64,000 bases of DNA from Thoreauomyces humboldtii (Eukaryota; Chytridiomycota; Chytridiomycetes; Spizellomycetales; Powellomycetaceae), in NCBI GenBank assembly GCA_027596035.1, contig JADGJA010000006.1, forward strand, positions 1 through 64,000. Reading direction: 5' to 3'. Both the position numbers and the translations under genes were made by a program. The notes below the pieces were generated by a model, which was given only the letters and a program-made list of their open reading frames with translations, was not told where the DNA came from and searched no databases. Positions 11,763 to 24,162 of the stretch are shown here, piece after piece (the first letter of the stretch is position 1; each line of letters begins with the position of its first letter).

Positions 11763-14700
11763 ATGTCTGCCGACGGACAAGATCGACCGCCGGAACCTGA
11801 CGCCGACGGCACTCCTCAGCCCTTGCCATCGCAACCCCCAGCATCGAACATCCCCACAGGTTAGACAGCGTTTTCTTTTGTTGGGCGTCCTTCGATCAGT
11901 ATGCATTCTGATTCAGCAATCATCACCAGATGCAGGTGTGCGCTCCGAATCACCTGTCCCTCCTTCAACACCTGCACCTGTCCAGCAAGCACTACCGTCA
12001 TCGACAGCTCAAGGCCGGGATGCGACCTCGACACCTATCCCTCGAACAGCCGAGACCCCAAGCTCTCAGCACGGTCAACCACCTGCGTCTCCCGCCCGCG
12101 GTCGCAGAGGGGGAGACGCTCCGGAGGACAACGAAGGGGAGGAGTTCTATCTCGGCGGATTGTTCAATCTTGAGGTCTCGCCTGGATACCGCTTCCTGGA
12201 GGGTCTGAGGGGCAGAGATGCCGACGAAGGATTGTAAAGTGACAGACAGATCAATTTGCAAGGCTGCTATCGAGTGGAGTCTGATGATGGACAGGTGTTC
12301 TGTTGTTGGGCTGTTTGCAGGATCAGTCATCTGAAGGACCGAACCCACTCGCTACATGAGTTCCTGTTGTCGTGCGCAGAGTACGAGAAGCAGCTCATGA
12401 AGCGCTGCAAAGATGTCAACGGGGATCTTCAGAAGCTCAGGCTCGAGATCGACCGTACCGCCAGCAAGCAATTCACCGAGAACACTGAGATCGGGGAGTT
12501 GAAGCGCGAGCTGCTGAAGGTCAGACAAAGGTCGCGGGAGTGGTTTGACGAAAACTTGGATTATGATTGAACCTTCGGACTTGCTCAGGCAGAAAACGAA
12601 GTGAAGCTCGCGCAGGAGCGAGAATCTAAACTGGAGAAGGACATCGAGGAGTCACAGGAGAAGCGAAAAACGCTGTCCGAAGACATCGATGAAATTCGCC
12701 GTCACAAGGCCGACATGCTAGAACCCCAGCTCGTGGCGTCCAGTAAAGAGCTTAAACTGGAAGTGGTTCAGCGAAGACATCAAGTGGAAAACCTTGAGAA
12801 GGATAACGAAGAGAAAGATGCTACGTATGAGATGGTGATGCACGAGGTCGAGCGGCTCGAGATGGAAAGGGAAAGACATGCAGCGGCATTCAGTCAGGCC
12901 AATGAGATGCCGCAGAAGATTGTGTAGGTCGAGCTATTGGGGAAGCGTGGTCAGATGAAATCATACTTTCTCACATTGTCACTATTGATTTAGCAAGCAA
13001 GCTGAGATCCTTCGTGACGCAATCAACTCACTTGTCGTTGAAAATGTCAAGCAAAGCACCTTGTCGCAACAACTCGACAAGGAGCTCGAGCGGCTGGCTA
13101 AAAAGCGCAAAGATCAGGAAGAGCACAAGCTCGACCAGTCAGCAGAATATGAGCAGCGACGTCGTGAGATCCATGAAATGGAACGACAGTGCGATGAGAT
13201 CTTTACGCAGCACGAGATTGCAAAAGAGCAGCTTGCCGTACACAAGGGAGAGCGCGTTAGGTTGGAATTGTCCTTGAAGAAGTGTGTCTTCGAGGTATGA
13301 GAATGCGTCCCCATGTTCGATTATCGAGCCTATATCTGATTCGAGTCTTTTAGATACGGCGAGAACACGATCTTCTTCTTCGTTCCCTCCGGGAAAAGGA
13401 TGCTTTGCTCAAATCTCTCCGTCGGCTCGATACGACAGTTCAAAACATTCGCCTCTCGACACCTCTTCTCCACCAGCAGCTCATCGAACACAAACGGTCA
13501 CTGGACACTGCCAAGCGAGACGAACGTCACTATCGAAAAGAGGTCCAAGGGCTTCGAAAGCACATCGATCTGACGTTGTACGAGTACTTGAAAACCGAGT
13601 CAGGCGAGCGAGCGCAAAATGAGAGTTTGGCGAGAGAGCTTGGCGTCAATAGGCGGTTGGAGGAGGAACTTGAGGGAAAAGTCTCTCGAGCGGATGCTCT
13701 GCGACGAACAGCGGATGAAGTGACGTTGGAGAAGGAGCTTAAATCGAGGGAGCTTATACGGATCAGAAACAAGCTGAAGACCATTAAGGACGATGTGACG
13801 ATTAAAGAAGCTGCTCTTGTCGATGCCAGCAAGAGATGTCAGGAGGCGGTCGTCAGGCTAAAGGAGTTCGCGACGCTCTACGATGTCGTTAAGAACGAAA
13901 GGAACAAATATGTATGTTATGGTGTGATGAAGTGGAAAGCAACGCTTTATCGAGTGAATAAGTTCTCTAATATTTGCTTGATGTGCTGGTTTCAAGCTAA
14001 ACCAAATCCAGGCAACCACGCAGCGCGCGGCCGAGATGAAGGAAAAGATCAAAATCCTACTGAACGAGATTGAGATCCTCCGACACGAGATTATGCATAA
14101 GGATCGCGAGCTGACGGTAGGGATGAGCAATGAAGTGGAGCAAACAAGATGCAGGGCTGACCACGACCTTAGACGCGACGGCAAACAAACACAGCTGCAT
14201 ACGCGCAACGTGACTCCGCCAAGAATGAGGCAAACAAGCTTTTGCTGCAATACCGGGAACGAAGAGGTGCGCTTTGACGTGGCTAGTCGTCTATAACCCC
14301 TTGTTTCAATCAACCTGACGTGTTCTTTGTTCTTTGCCATAGGCGAGATCGATCAGAACCTCTCCCGCATTGAAACACTCCAGTTATTGATTGCCGCAGC
14401 GGAAAGCGACCTCATCTCCCTCCGCTCTCGGCATGAGACCCTCCTGAAAACGCGAAACACTACAGGAACTCACCTTCTTGACCGTCACGATGAGCTCTGC
14501 ATCCTATACGAAAAGCTCAACTTGACGTCGGAAGTGGCTCAGCGGGGCGAGACTGCTCTAGCGACAGTCCGCGACGCAGAACGCAAACTCGATATCATCG
14601 CGAGTGATCTGAGAAGGGGAGTCGAGACGTTAAAGAGAGGATTGCCGAGACGGGACGTTGAGGAGGCTAGGGCCAAGGTTGAGGAGATGGCAGGGAAAGT

Positions 14701-15693
14701 CAGCGAGGCTAGGGGTCGAGTGCGTGAGCTAAGCACGAAGATGGAGAGTCCTTGGGAAGAGGACAGGACGCGAGACCTCGGAGGTGTCGATCCGGGGCAA
14801 AAAGAGCTTATCAAAAAAATCAGAGAAGTGGAGGAGAAGCTTGCTGAGCGGGAGGTAACGGACCGTCAAGACTTACGTGGAAGATCTCGGCACTGACTCA
14901 GGAGCTCTTCTTCAGGAACGAATCCTTGAAAAGGACTTGATCCTTAGCGAAGTTAGCACCCTAACAGATCGTCTGAAACGACAGACATTGGAAGGTCGCA
15001 GCGAGTCCCATGCCGTGGCAGGCAAGGTCAACGACTTGTCCAAACGGATAAAGCACACTACGAAGGCGATGATGGCCCGCGTCTCCGAACTTGCCATGCA
15101 TCAAGCAATGGCTGTTTCCCTGTATCAAGATAAAATTAACAAGGTGAGCGCTGTTTACGTTTCCTAGCACAATACCTCAAATGCCTTTCTAACACCAGGG
15201 GCTTTTTATAGGAAATGGAGCTTGAGGAGGCCAAAGCCCGGCTAGCTGCGGGCGCAGCGCCCACGCCCGCCATCGAACGTGATCTAGTTCGGATTGAGCA
15301 GAAGCATCAGTCAACGGCTACTCTCCAGCAGGCTGTCACAGAGCGGAGGTTGCGTGCCCAGGCCAATGGGTGTCTCGATACGTCAGTGATGGGCTTTTGG
15401 ACAGGTCAACATGCTTCCCGTTTTCTGTCACTCACTTTGCCGTCTCTTTTTCTTCTAGGGAGGACACCTTCTACATCTACCCGACGCTTCGCACGACCGC
15501 CCACCCGCGACCCAACGCCTACATTCCGGACACGTCGCCGTCGGTTTCGGCAGTGGCTGCCGCGCGGGCGGGTGCCATTACGGAGCTTCCCATCCCGAAA
15601 CCGTACGGAGGACACGCACCATTTCGACCTAGAGAGAAGGGTGCGCAGATGCGATATTTCCGGCGGGCTGTGGTCAAGGCGGTCGAGATATGA
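11763..15693 (+). CDS. CCDC146: CCDC146/MBO2, coiled-coil axonemal and centriolar protein
   Basis: CCDC146 (Chlamydomonas MBO2, 'move backward only') is a coiled-coil protein of basal bodies and doublet microtubules, needed for normal flagellar beating. The N-terminus ([16 protein letters not shown]) is disordered and Pro/Ser-rich to about 12240. From there nearly all exons are heptad-rich Glu/Lys/Arg/Leu coiled coil, for example [37 protein letters not shown] and [14 protein letters not shown]. The C-terminus carries the family signature NAYIPD...[16 protein letters not shown] and ends VVKAVEI (stop 15691). About ten introns of 50-100 bases are present; checked joins include ACAG|GTTAGA at 11863 and GGATT|GTAAAG near 12235. 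One donor after LKRELLK near 12520 is the weak site GTCAGA. Flagellar function fits the DNAH1 and SAXO4-like genes in the same window. Confidence 0.88.
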
Positions 15694-17644
15694 TAGAGGA
15701 CCGGGAGAGTGTAATGTACATTTTGTTTTTGATATAATATTGGGGACATGGGTAGGAACGACAATAACTGACTGTCGCTGATAGGTATATAAGCATCGAA
15801 CAGTATTTGACAAACAACGCTTAACGTTATGTCAGTCGGTGCATAAACATGGAGTCTAGAAGCCCATCTCCACCACCATTGCTGCGTCCAAGCGCTAGGT
15901 GACTACTCTGTCCTCTGACCTCTCTCGCTGGCACCCATTCGACACCGTCATCTACGCGAGACTCGGAGTAGGGACGTCTCTTGCTCAAAATTTCCTCCTT
16001 GACATCCGAGCGGGCTTGACGACTGTTAGAAGCTCAAGTGAAGCTCAGTGCGGGTCGTCCGGATGATGTTGATCGAACACATACCGGATTTGGCAGCTCC
16101 TCCGCTCGACAGCATGGGCGAACCTACATGCTGCGCCAGATGCTGCCAAGTGCCAACCCAACTCGGGCTGCGGTCGGTGGCCGACATGAAAACCAGCCAC
16201 GGCGAGGGAAATCATCTCCATGCGGAAAGGGGAACAGACTGAGATAGAAGAAGGAAGGTCGCATACGAGCTGCGGATAGCTGAGCAGAAAGCTCTGGTGT
16301 GGAGATAAACATAAACGCCCCAGCTGGTATATCCCTCGGTCCTGATGTAGATCATCCTGCTAGCGGTACTGACGACGGAGCTGCAGCTTCCGAAAGTGAG
16401 ACGCGGAGGAAGTCCTCTTCACGTTTTCCGACCGGTGAATGTGCTACTATCGGGTGAGTCAGTTCCTACGGAGCGAACGAGAAGGTCAGATCGTCACAGG
16501 GTGCAGGGAACGTAATAGGTTCTCATGGAGTGTGTCCGTGACGATGTGGCATAGGATCTTTCTCAACATCTCTCCAAGGTTGTTCCTTTTGCTCTCTCGT
16601 CATCGTTGCTTTCTCGCATTCTTGTTCGAGTGCCCAACGAGATGCTTTCCAGTCCGGAGCCCTCCGACATCTGACCCGTTCGCATCGAAGAAAACTGCCT
16701 TACCCCCGCGCCCTCGCTTCCGGTGCCTACTTGCGCCTCGACCGATAATCCCGTAGTGACCACCAGCGAGCACCGTCTTCTCGCAACGTCCAGGCCAACA
16801 GCTCCATCCCTCAGTAACTGACTTGCAAGCACGTCGATGCACTCAAGCTCATCGCCTAGCGGGACGGTATCGCGCGTGTTCTGTTCCTTGTCAGTTTTCA
16901 AAAGCCCTGGTACCTCCATACTCTGCGATCGTGCGCGATCGGTGTTCCTAGCTGGGTTCATTTCGTTGCCTCCAAATGCTCCGCTGTCTCATCCGGCGCG
17001 ACCTGTATCTGGATTTGAGCTTCTCTGCGCTTGCTGAATCGGTCCGAGGTCGTTCAGTCCAAGAGAATGGTCGAATGGATCATATCACTGCGTAGAAGGA
17101 CAGCATCATGGCCAACAAAGCACTCTTCGTAACCGAGAGCGTCTCGTGACTCCGGGTCAGGCCGTTCGATGGGACCTCCTTGCAGGAATTGCTATGGCGT
17201 CGATTGCTCTTCCGGACATTCGGCTGCGTATTTTAGGGCGTATGGGGCTTTCCAAGGCTGCACTGTGTGCGTGGGAACGTTCCCGGGAACTTCAGGGTCG
17301 AACGTGGTTTTGGGCAGAGAGCGAGGACCTTTTCTGAAACCATCTCCGGGGCGACGGGTCGTGGAAGGAAGTGGGTACTTGCATCAGGTGTCGAGTCGCA
17401 TCAGGATACGAACCGTTGGGGGTCCTGCAGCATTTGTCGTGTGGGAAGGGAGACTCCAAGGATCCATTGCGCAAGGAGGTGTCAAAAGCCCCCTGCGAAG
17501 AGAAAGTTGGTTCCTACACGAAGGCGGGATGGCGTTTCTTTGTTTGGAGAGGAAGGGAAGGGCAAAGGCGGTCTCGATACGAGGGGTGTGTGTGTGTGCT
17601 TGGACGGGGAGTACTGGCACTCACGTACTTTCCTGTTGGCCGTG

Positions 17645-17648
<4 letters not shown>

Positions 17649-17687
<39 letters not shown>
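17649..17687. repeat. (GA)n microsatellite
   Basis: An uninterrupted GA dinucleotide run of 39 bases (about 19 units). It creates long open frames of alternating Arg/Glu or Leu/Ser on both strands that should not be taken for genes. Confidence 0.97.
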
Positions 17688-17688
<1 letters not shown>

Positions 17689-18046
17689 AGTTGGGGGGAA
17701 CGTGTGACTCATCACGAGTTGTTGGGCTGGACGAACCACACAAACCAGAACGCGCTCAGGAAGGAAAAAAACTGGCGCTCTGATTTACGGTTATAAATAT
17801 CTGGACAAACCGTATATTCCCTCGGAGAGAAAATCACGGTCCAAGGGAGACGTCCCCCATCCCGAAGCCAACCGTTCTTCGGGTAACGCGGACTCTGGCC
17901 ATAACATAGTTTTCCGGTTCAATTACGGTCGACTTCCTTTCTCTTTTATTTCGACTTTTTTTGCACAAGTCCTAGCATCTATACTACACTACACTGTATA
18001 TCATACTCTAGCCTGCTCCTCATGCTATGCTATGCTTTTTTATCGC

Positions 18047-18325
18047 TTTTGAGCGTTCTAGTTGCGGGAATGCCCGCATTGTCAATCTGCCAACCGAAGA
18101 GCAGCAACAGCTGCATGACCCCATGACCGGCACCCCATAGGTAGCTTGCGCCCCTGCATTCGTGCACCCTGCCCTGCTTTGTCGTCTTTGAGCATTCTGG
18201 TTGCGGGAATGCTGTCTGCGCCGACAATGTGATCTGTCAAACGAAGATCCGCAACACTGCATATCCGGAACATATACCGTTGAAGGCACTCCATAAGGAA
18301 GCTGCGACCCTGCATGCGTGCACTT
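18047..18325. repeat. Diverged tandem duplication (~130-140 base units)
   Basis: Two adjacent units share blocks in the same order. Unit 1 starts at about 18047 and unit 2 at about 18186. Both carry TTGAGC(G/A)TTCT(A/G)GTTGCGGGAATG, then an (A)CCGAAG/ACGAAG block, CCATAGGTAGCT/CCATAAGGAAGCT, and CCTGCAT(T/G)CGTGCAC. They differ by substitutions and small indels, so the duplication is old. A minus-strand frame (18558 to 18082) stays open through both units, but no protein family is recognisable. Confidence 0.7.
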
Positions 18326-18934
18326 CTCTGCATCGCCTTTCCGACTTTACCCTGCCTTGGTCTGCATGCGCAAGTTGCCATTTTGTCAATCCGCGGTCTT
18401 CTCTGGTGACCATTTTGGTCAATACGCGGTCGATACGCGTCTTGAAAGCAACTATAACATGCAAAGAGTGCGGAAGCGTCGAGATGCTCGTCTCGCTCTT
18501 TCCGCGCAAGAACGCATCCATAGGTTGTGTGGGAATCACATTCCGTCAACCAATGCAAATGGGACTTTGGGCAAACTGAGGGTTTTGCAGCCCGCGCAGA
18601 AATAACTCAGCGGGAGCCCAGATGGTGAGGATGTCGTTTGCGGGTGCGCTTTCATGGTGCTTCAAGTAACCACCACTCTTTCCCGTTGACCTCCTGACGA
18701 AGGGTGGAAGGGAACATCCTAGGCCACGCGCAATCCTAGGCCAGCGTATCCGAAGAGACTTAGGTGCATGCAGATGGGCCATGTGCATGTGCGGACACGC
18801 GTTCAATTACTGCGCCACCATCACAGAGGCTGATGCCGGAAGGTTTGGGATTGGATGCTAAAGACTCGAAGTGAAGCCGTTGGTGGACCATCGATATCCC
18901 TGGATCCGTTGGTAGACAATACGGGAATCGAGGA

Positions 18935-20254
18935 ATGGCGCATCAGCTAGCAGATCAAGTGTCACGCAAGTACGGAAGCGAACTCTCCCGCCGAAGCCAG
19001 ATCGTGGAGCCAAGTGTTCTGACACGTCCGCGACATCTGCAGCTACTTCATTTGGCGAAGCCAGAGACCTGTTCGCAGCAGCGGACTAACGCAACAAAAT
19101 CTTCGCGCTCAGGCCACATTCCGCTCGAAGTAAAGCTTGTCTGTCGTTCTCGAGCAAATGCTTCCTAGCTGACCTGGGGAAACCCGTACGGAAGACTGAA
19201 AGGCTCGATTGATGGGTTCGCCAAGTATGAAAATCCAGAACTTCAAGACCTTGCCAGGGAACAGATACCCGTTGACAGACTCCACGCCGAAGCGCATGAA
19301 CGTGTGACAAAGGATCCGACCGGGTCGACCTTTTTTCACGATGAACTCGTGAAAGCGCTCCTGCGGTGGTTCAAGACGGAGTATTTCGTTTGGGTGAACG
19401 CTCCTGCATGTCACCACTGCAACGCTGCCACTCACGCCGTGGGTGGGGTTCAGCCTACGACGGAGGAGACGAGGTGGGAGTGCGGAAGAGTCGAGCTCTA
19501 CAAGTGTGGGACGTGCCACAGGGAGACGAGGTTTCCAAGATACAAGTAACGTTGGTAAATCTTGGGGGAGAAGCCGAAGATGGTGCTGACGCAATCGCTG
19601 GCCCTCCCAGCAACCTGCGGAAACTCATGGAGACCCGAAGAGGTCGATGTGGAGAGTGGGCCAACGTCTTCTGTCTCTTCAGCAAGTCTCTTGGTTTCGA
19701 GACGCGATACGTTCTGGATTTCACCGACCATGTGTGGACAGAAATTTACGCACCCGAAAAGTCTCGATGGATAAACTGCGACTCTTGCGAAAATGAGGGA
19801 TCTTACAATAATCCTTTGATGTACGAAGCCGGATGGGGCAAGAAGCTTAACTACGTGTTTGCTATTGGAGACCACGAGGTCGTAGACGTTATCCGAAGAT
19901 ATACGAGGAAATTTCCGGAGGTTATAGAAAGAAGGAAAGACGTCGGGGAGGGATGGCTGCGGGAGGTGAGAGAAAGCGAAAAGGGGAGAGGAAGGTGGAT
20001 TGCGCGAACAGTGCAGTTTCTAATCTTCGCGTTGGCCTGTCATCCAGACCCTGAAGGATCTTACGAATCAGCGGCGTATAGGACTTTCCGAAAGCATGTT
20101 GAAGGACTTGAGAGATCGGGATGCCGCTGAGGAAAAGGAGCTCAGCGAGGTCGCCGGAGATGTGAACATGCCGGAGGATCTTCATGGCAGGGAGTCTGGC
20201 GACGCACAGTGGAAAAACGCCAGGGGGGAGTCCGGGAACAATCCAGCGGCATGA
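18935..20254 (+). CDS. PNG1: Peptide:N-glycanase (cytosolic deglycosylase)
   Basis: PNG1 strips N-glycans from misfolded glycoproteins exported from the ER (ERAD). The transglutaminase-like core is clear. The exon ending at about 19543 encodes YENPELQDLAREQIPVDRL and two CxxC zinc motifs (CHHC and CGTC). The next exon, joined as RFPRY|N, encodes LMETRRGRCGEWAN, with catalytic Cys at 19648-19650, then DHVWTEI (His) and INCDSCE (Asp), completing the Cys-His-Asp triad. A final exon after a GAG|GTGAGA donor gives TNQRRIGLSESMLKDLRDRD and the conserved end GRESGDAQWKNARGE, stopping at 20252. There is no PUB or PAW domain, as in fungal Png1. The proposed start (MAHQLADQVSRKYG) is plausible, but the first splice junction between about 19010 and 19168 is unresolved. 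Confidence 0.88.
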
Positions 20255-20752
20255 GCATAGACAATTGTCGCCCCTTTTACAGTGTAATTTTATGTATCTG
20301 ATTCTGAACCTAAATGTTGTGAACCGCCATTTCGCTATACCTGGAGCCATATAACTCCACGATAGATTGCCGCGTGCCCGTGTCTGACAGCCTCAATCTC
20401 AATTCAAAAGTCTCATGCATACTACGAATTGCTTTCCTTGGCATGCATATCCATATCAGCGTCATCATTTGCTTCTCTATTCTTCGCATTTGCGTGTCCA
20501 TATCAGCGAACATGGTCGAGAGCGCTGATACGTGTTGCTTCCCTTCTAACGTCGGTTGGACAGTCGGTATTCCGAGGCAGCGTATGATAAGGAGGCTATG
20601 AGGTACTCGTCCGAGACATGGCCAGGAGATGAGGGTCTTTTGTTGGTAATATTTGATTACATAGTGAGAAAGAAACTACTCCTCCACAGGCTCTGGCCCC
20701 TGTTGGCAATACGCTTTTAGTTTAAGGATCCACGATGCAACTGACGCAAGTA

Positions 20753-21296
20753 CTAGGCAGAACATACTGGATTGCTGTTCGCGAAGTAGAACAGGTTCAA
20801 GTCGCCCCATGGGTACTCCTGAGAAATCATGATACGATATCAACGCCTCTTCATGTGAGCAAGTGGAGCTCGGCTGATTTGCACCGGAGCCTTCAGGCGA
20901 GTCTCATCCAAACTCACGTTTTTCCTCTTACGCATATAAGGAAGAGGTTGGAACTCCTGAGGGTGCTCCTTCAGGTGAGCGATATGGGCGAGTTCCTTCG
21001 GGCCGCTGTACCAAGTGACGAGAGCGAGAGCAGGGACGACAAGGAAAAGGTTGATCTTCTTCCAGGAGGACACGGCAGCTGTTTGAAAAGCATTGAGGGT
21101 TCATTAAGCAGCTCCAAGATCCAAGAACTCGTTGGAACTCGGCGGGGTGCTAACCTTCCGCATGTGTGCGCGCCTCGTAAGCGTCTTTGAGCATGACCTG
21201 CTCGTGAGGAGGCAAAGATGACTTTGCCGGTGTGGCCGACATTGCGCGACGCTGCGTAAGTCGGGCAGCAAGAGCCAAGCGACTGAAGACGTTCAT
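20753..21296 (-). CDS. COX13: Cytochrome c oxidase subunit VIa (Cox13/COX6A)
   Basis: A nuclear-encoded small subunit of respiratory complex IV in the mitochondrial inner membrane. Three exons (21296..21155, 21078..20918, 20818..20753) join in frame to 122 residues. The N-terminus (MNVFSRLALAARLTQRRAMS) is a basic amphipathic mitochondrial presequence. Exon 2 holds the single membrane helix in VSSWKKINLFLVVPALALVTW, then HLKEHPQEFQPLPYMRKR. Exon 3 encodes the family end signature EYPWGDLNLFYFANSNP. Both introns have GT-AG ends (GTTAGC...AACAG and GTGAGT...TCTCAG). PNG1 converges on it; the 20255-20752 gap shows no other gene. All diagnostic blocks are in order, so I am confident despite the short exons. 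Confidence 0.92.
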
Positions 21297-21536
21297 TTTG
21301 TGTTTGCAGTCGGTTGGTCAATTCGTGAGTTTTGCTAAATGGACATGGAAAGTGCCCGCGACCCCTCAAAGGTTCGAAGCTTTCGAGTCACACACGCATT
21401 TTGATCGACAGCAAGGTTTCTGGGACCTCGGCTCACTGCACACCTGGGGGAGGGGACGGCGGACCATCATGGGATCCTGCACTATTGCTAGACGTCCGCA
21501 TTGTATTCGCTGACCAGATTACAGGTCGCTCGTGTA

Positions 21537-23440
21537 TCAAACACAAGCGCACGCAGGCTTGCTCGCTCCACGTCCCTGCGATAGTTGCGTCGGCTTTGCC
21601 GCGCATGTCCCACGACTGGAGAACTTGAGAGCGCACAGTTGCGTGGAATTCAAGTAGGGAGTCTGCGCACCAGCAATCAGTATTTGAGCAACAGCACAAG
21701 AATAGGAAGCTCGCGATGCACACACCCGATTTTCCACAGGGTTGACATACTGATACTTGTTTCCCCGAGTGAACCCTGTCTGCTGGGGACTTTGATCGCA
21801 GAACTCGATTGGCGACCGGAGATGATTGAGAATCGTAAACCTATGTAAACAATCAAAGTGACACTCGTCAGGACTTTCATCTTCGAGAACCCACACCCCA
21901 TACAAGGTGTTAGATGCGGACCTGTCACCAGTCTCTGTCGAATACCGTTCCGAATCCAGGATCGCCGGTCCACCCAGTGCGGTCCCACATGGTCCCCGGA
22001 AGAGATGTGTAGGATTATTTCGCACACTTCCTTGCGCCTCCTTGGCGCCAATGCGAGCGCCACGCAATGCCCGAATGGTGTCGTCCAATGGGTGCTTAAG
22101 CCCGTGGATTAATCTGGAAAGGGGATGCTTGAATACGAGTCACCATCCGCGCGTACAAAACTCTATGCTCTTTTACCTGGAGGTACTGATCAGGCTTCCC
22201 GGATCCGCCGACTGCATCCATTTTGTAGGGTCATGGTGTTGGCTCTCTGAAAGAGCCCCGCGGGACCTGTACTTTGACTGCTCAGGCTCTGTTGATTCTG
22301 ACGACGCGAGAATATTGCCGTGTACTGATCGCGTGTATCCATCGTGGTCTATGCGTGTGGTATTGTAGGACTGCCAGGAGCGAGGTTGCACACCTTCGGC
22401 AGGGTAAGGCTGGAGGGATATTCACCTTTGTGAGTCGGGACGAGCAGTTAGAGAGATATTTTGTCCCAGAGGAAGCTCACCAAGAAGCGCTCATCCACAG
22501 GTCCCCCAAGCGTCTCTATTTGCCCATGGTCGCTAATATAGGCGCTTCCCGATGGCATAACAAGATCACGATTGAAGTAAGGATCCTTGTATTGGAGTCG
22601 CCGCGCATCGTAGCCGTGTTTCATTGTTGTTTCCAGTTCCACTGGGCTCTACGTCACAGCATCAGGTTAAAAGCTTTGGCCGCGAGTCACACGAGGCTCT
22701 TTGCCGCTTACGGTGAGATCCGCGGTAATTGTCAGGTCGGGTCGGGTACGGGTGAACCCTGATTCCTCCAAGGTGTTGATGCCTCCTTCTCCGAATGACG
22801 CGGGTGTAGGCTGTGGTGGGCGCTGAAACTGCCTTTGATGCGATGTGCCGAACGCATCTTGGATGCTATCAATATTTTGCGCAGGATGTATATTCAGCGC
22901 TTCGTCAACATGTAGTTCAACTCTTACTTTCTCTCACCTGAACCTCGGCCCTTCATCAACCTTTTTGTCATATTCCACGAATGGACTCACATTGTACGCA
23001 AACCCGGTCCTCTCCTTCTTCATCATGCTTGGCGTCTTGTCCGGCAACACTCCGTTCACCCCGTATCCAAAGAACCCAACAGGATTGTTGTTCTTTCCCG
23101 CCGAGCCAAGCCCGTACCCAAACAGGTTGCCTGTTCCATTTCGGACGTCTCCAGCACCCCAGTATGTCGAATTATGAGTTGTCGAGTAGGCTGTAGAGTA
23201 GAACCCACGAGGATCGCGACCAGGTCCACGGGAACATCTCACGATGGGTGTTGCTCCTGCTTCTCCACGTCCCGTCGGATTTTCGGATGGTTGAGTGCAT
23301 CGGGCATGACGGGTGCCACGGCCGTCGATCTCCTCGTCGTCAAGAAGGGCAGGTCGGTTATATAGCGATGGCAAGACAGGGAGGTTCTTGCTGTACGAGG
23401 CAAGGTTGAGGGATGTCGGATGCTGGATCTCGGTGGCCAT
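21537..23440 (-). CDS. Axonemal SAXO4/PPP1R32-like protein
   Basis: Exons 23440..22938, 22865..22712, 22648..22481, 22409..22177 and one starting at 22111 all join in phase, which strongly supports a real gene. The protein has no membrane segment. It carries short Gly/Tyr/Asn-rich units typical of microtubule-wall proteins: GFYSTAYSTTHNSTYWG, KKERTGFAYN, FGTSHQRQF, LEESGFTRT, SYNTTRIDHDGYTRS and QTGFTRGNKYQY. From memory these resemble PPP1R32/SAXO4 repeats (FYxTSYxTxYG and xxxSGFT). The exon from 22111 probably ends TTGTATGGG|GTGTGG near 21905 and rejoins at CAG|CAGACAGGG near 21780. The true 3' end is unresolved; 21537 is the end of the open frame. The in-frame ATG at 23479 would add 13 residues. 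Other small axonemal families remain possible. Confidence 0.58.
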
Positions 23441-24162
23441 CACGGCAGAAGGGCAGATAACCCGACGATCTGGATGCAATACGAAAGGCTTGACAAAGTG
23501 AACAACCGTTGCAATTGCTTTAGCTTCGCTTCTTGGGGAATGTAGGTGAAGCGGGGCTTACAGAATTAACGCTGTCGGGGGAATTTCGGTAGCTGCCTGT
23601 ATTCCGTCAGCTCCGCAAGCCGTAGAGTCGCAGACCCTCATGCAATAGCAACCCTCAGCCTACTGCGTTGATACTTGTTACTGATTTCTCATGCCGTTCT
23701 CAAGGTGCTGAGGCTGATTAATGATATCTCGCTAGTAAGTTTTGAGCGACAGGTGGAGGTGCTAGGCTGGTCTGGTCCTGGCGGGAAAAGTTGTTTGCGA
23801 CACGGCCTCCTACTCGGTTTGACCCATGGGCATTTCGATCAGTAGGTGAGCAACACATAACATTCTCTTACTGCAGGAAAGACTCCTTGCCAGACGCACC
23901 AAGGGCGCCGCGTCCGCTGTTTGGTGCAGACGCCGCTGCGGCCCTGTCGATTTTCAGACTTTGGGGTCTCGTGTGGTCCCTCTTGTCTCGCAGCGCAAAC
24001 AAGCAAGCAGGTGCATCTCCGCTTCTTGCAGTTGCATGGTTCCTCTCGATGGGTTTTGTTGCTAGGGGAATTGCATTTGTACAGGCTACCAGCCAACATC
24101 TCAACTTCACACGCCTACTCTACTACCTCATCTCATCCGCCTACTCCTTTTGGTCAGCAATC
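23441..24162. other. Intergenic, divergent promoter interval
   Basis: About 720 bases between the start of the SAXO4-like gene (-) and the UBM-motif gene (+). A plus-strand frame is open from about 23791 and runs into the downstream gene, but the conserved start motif lies at 24163. No repeat or RNA gene was seen. Confidence 0.45.

Larger units (their letters stand above)
15694..18934. other. Gene-poor interval with unresolved exon-like stretches
   Basis: About 3.2 kb with no gene I can name. Exon-like pieces exist. 16290-16452 is open on + and ends at a clean GTGAGT donor (an Ala/Ser/Asp-rich peptide with GISLGPDVDHPASG). 16580-17037 stays in one Ser/Pro/Thr-rich frame but is interrupted by TGA at 16674 and again near 16824. 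These could be remnants of a decayed or rapidly evolving gene. 17780-18000 is AT-richer and shows nothing. The (GA)n tract and the tandem duplication are listed separately. Confidence 0.4.

Noticed and set aside
17169..17796. Long open frames on both strands across the (GA)n tract
   Set aside because: Openness is produced by the dinucleotide run and low stop density; no motif or splice support.
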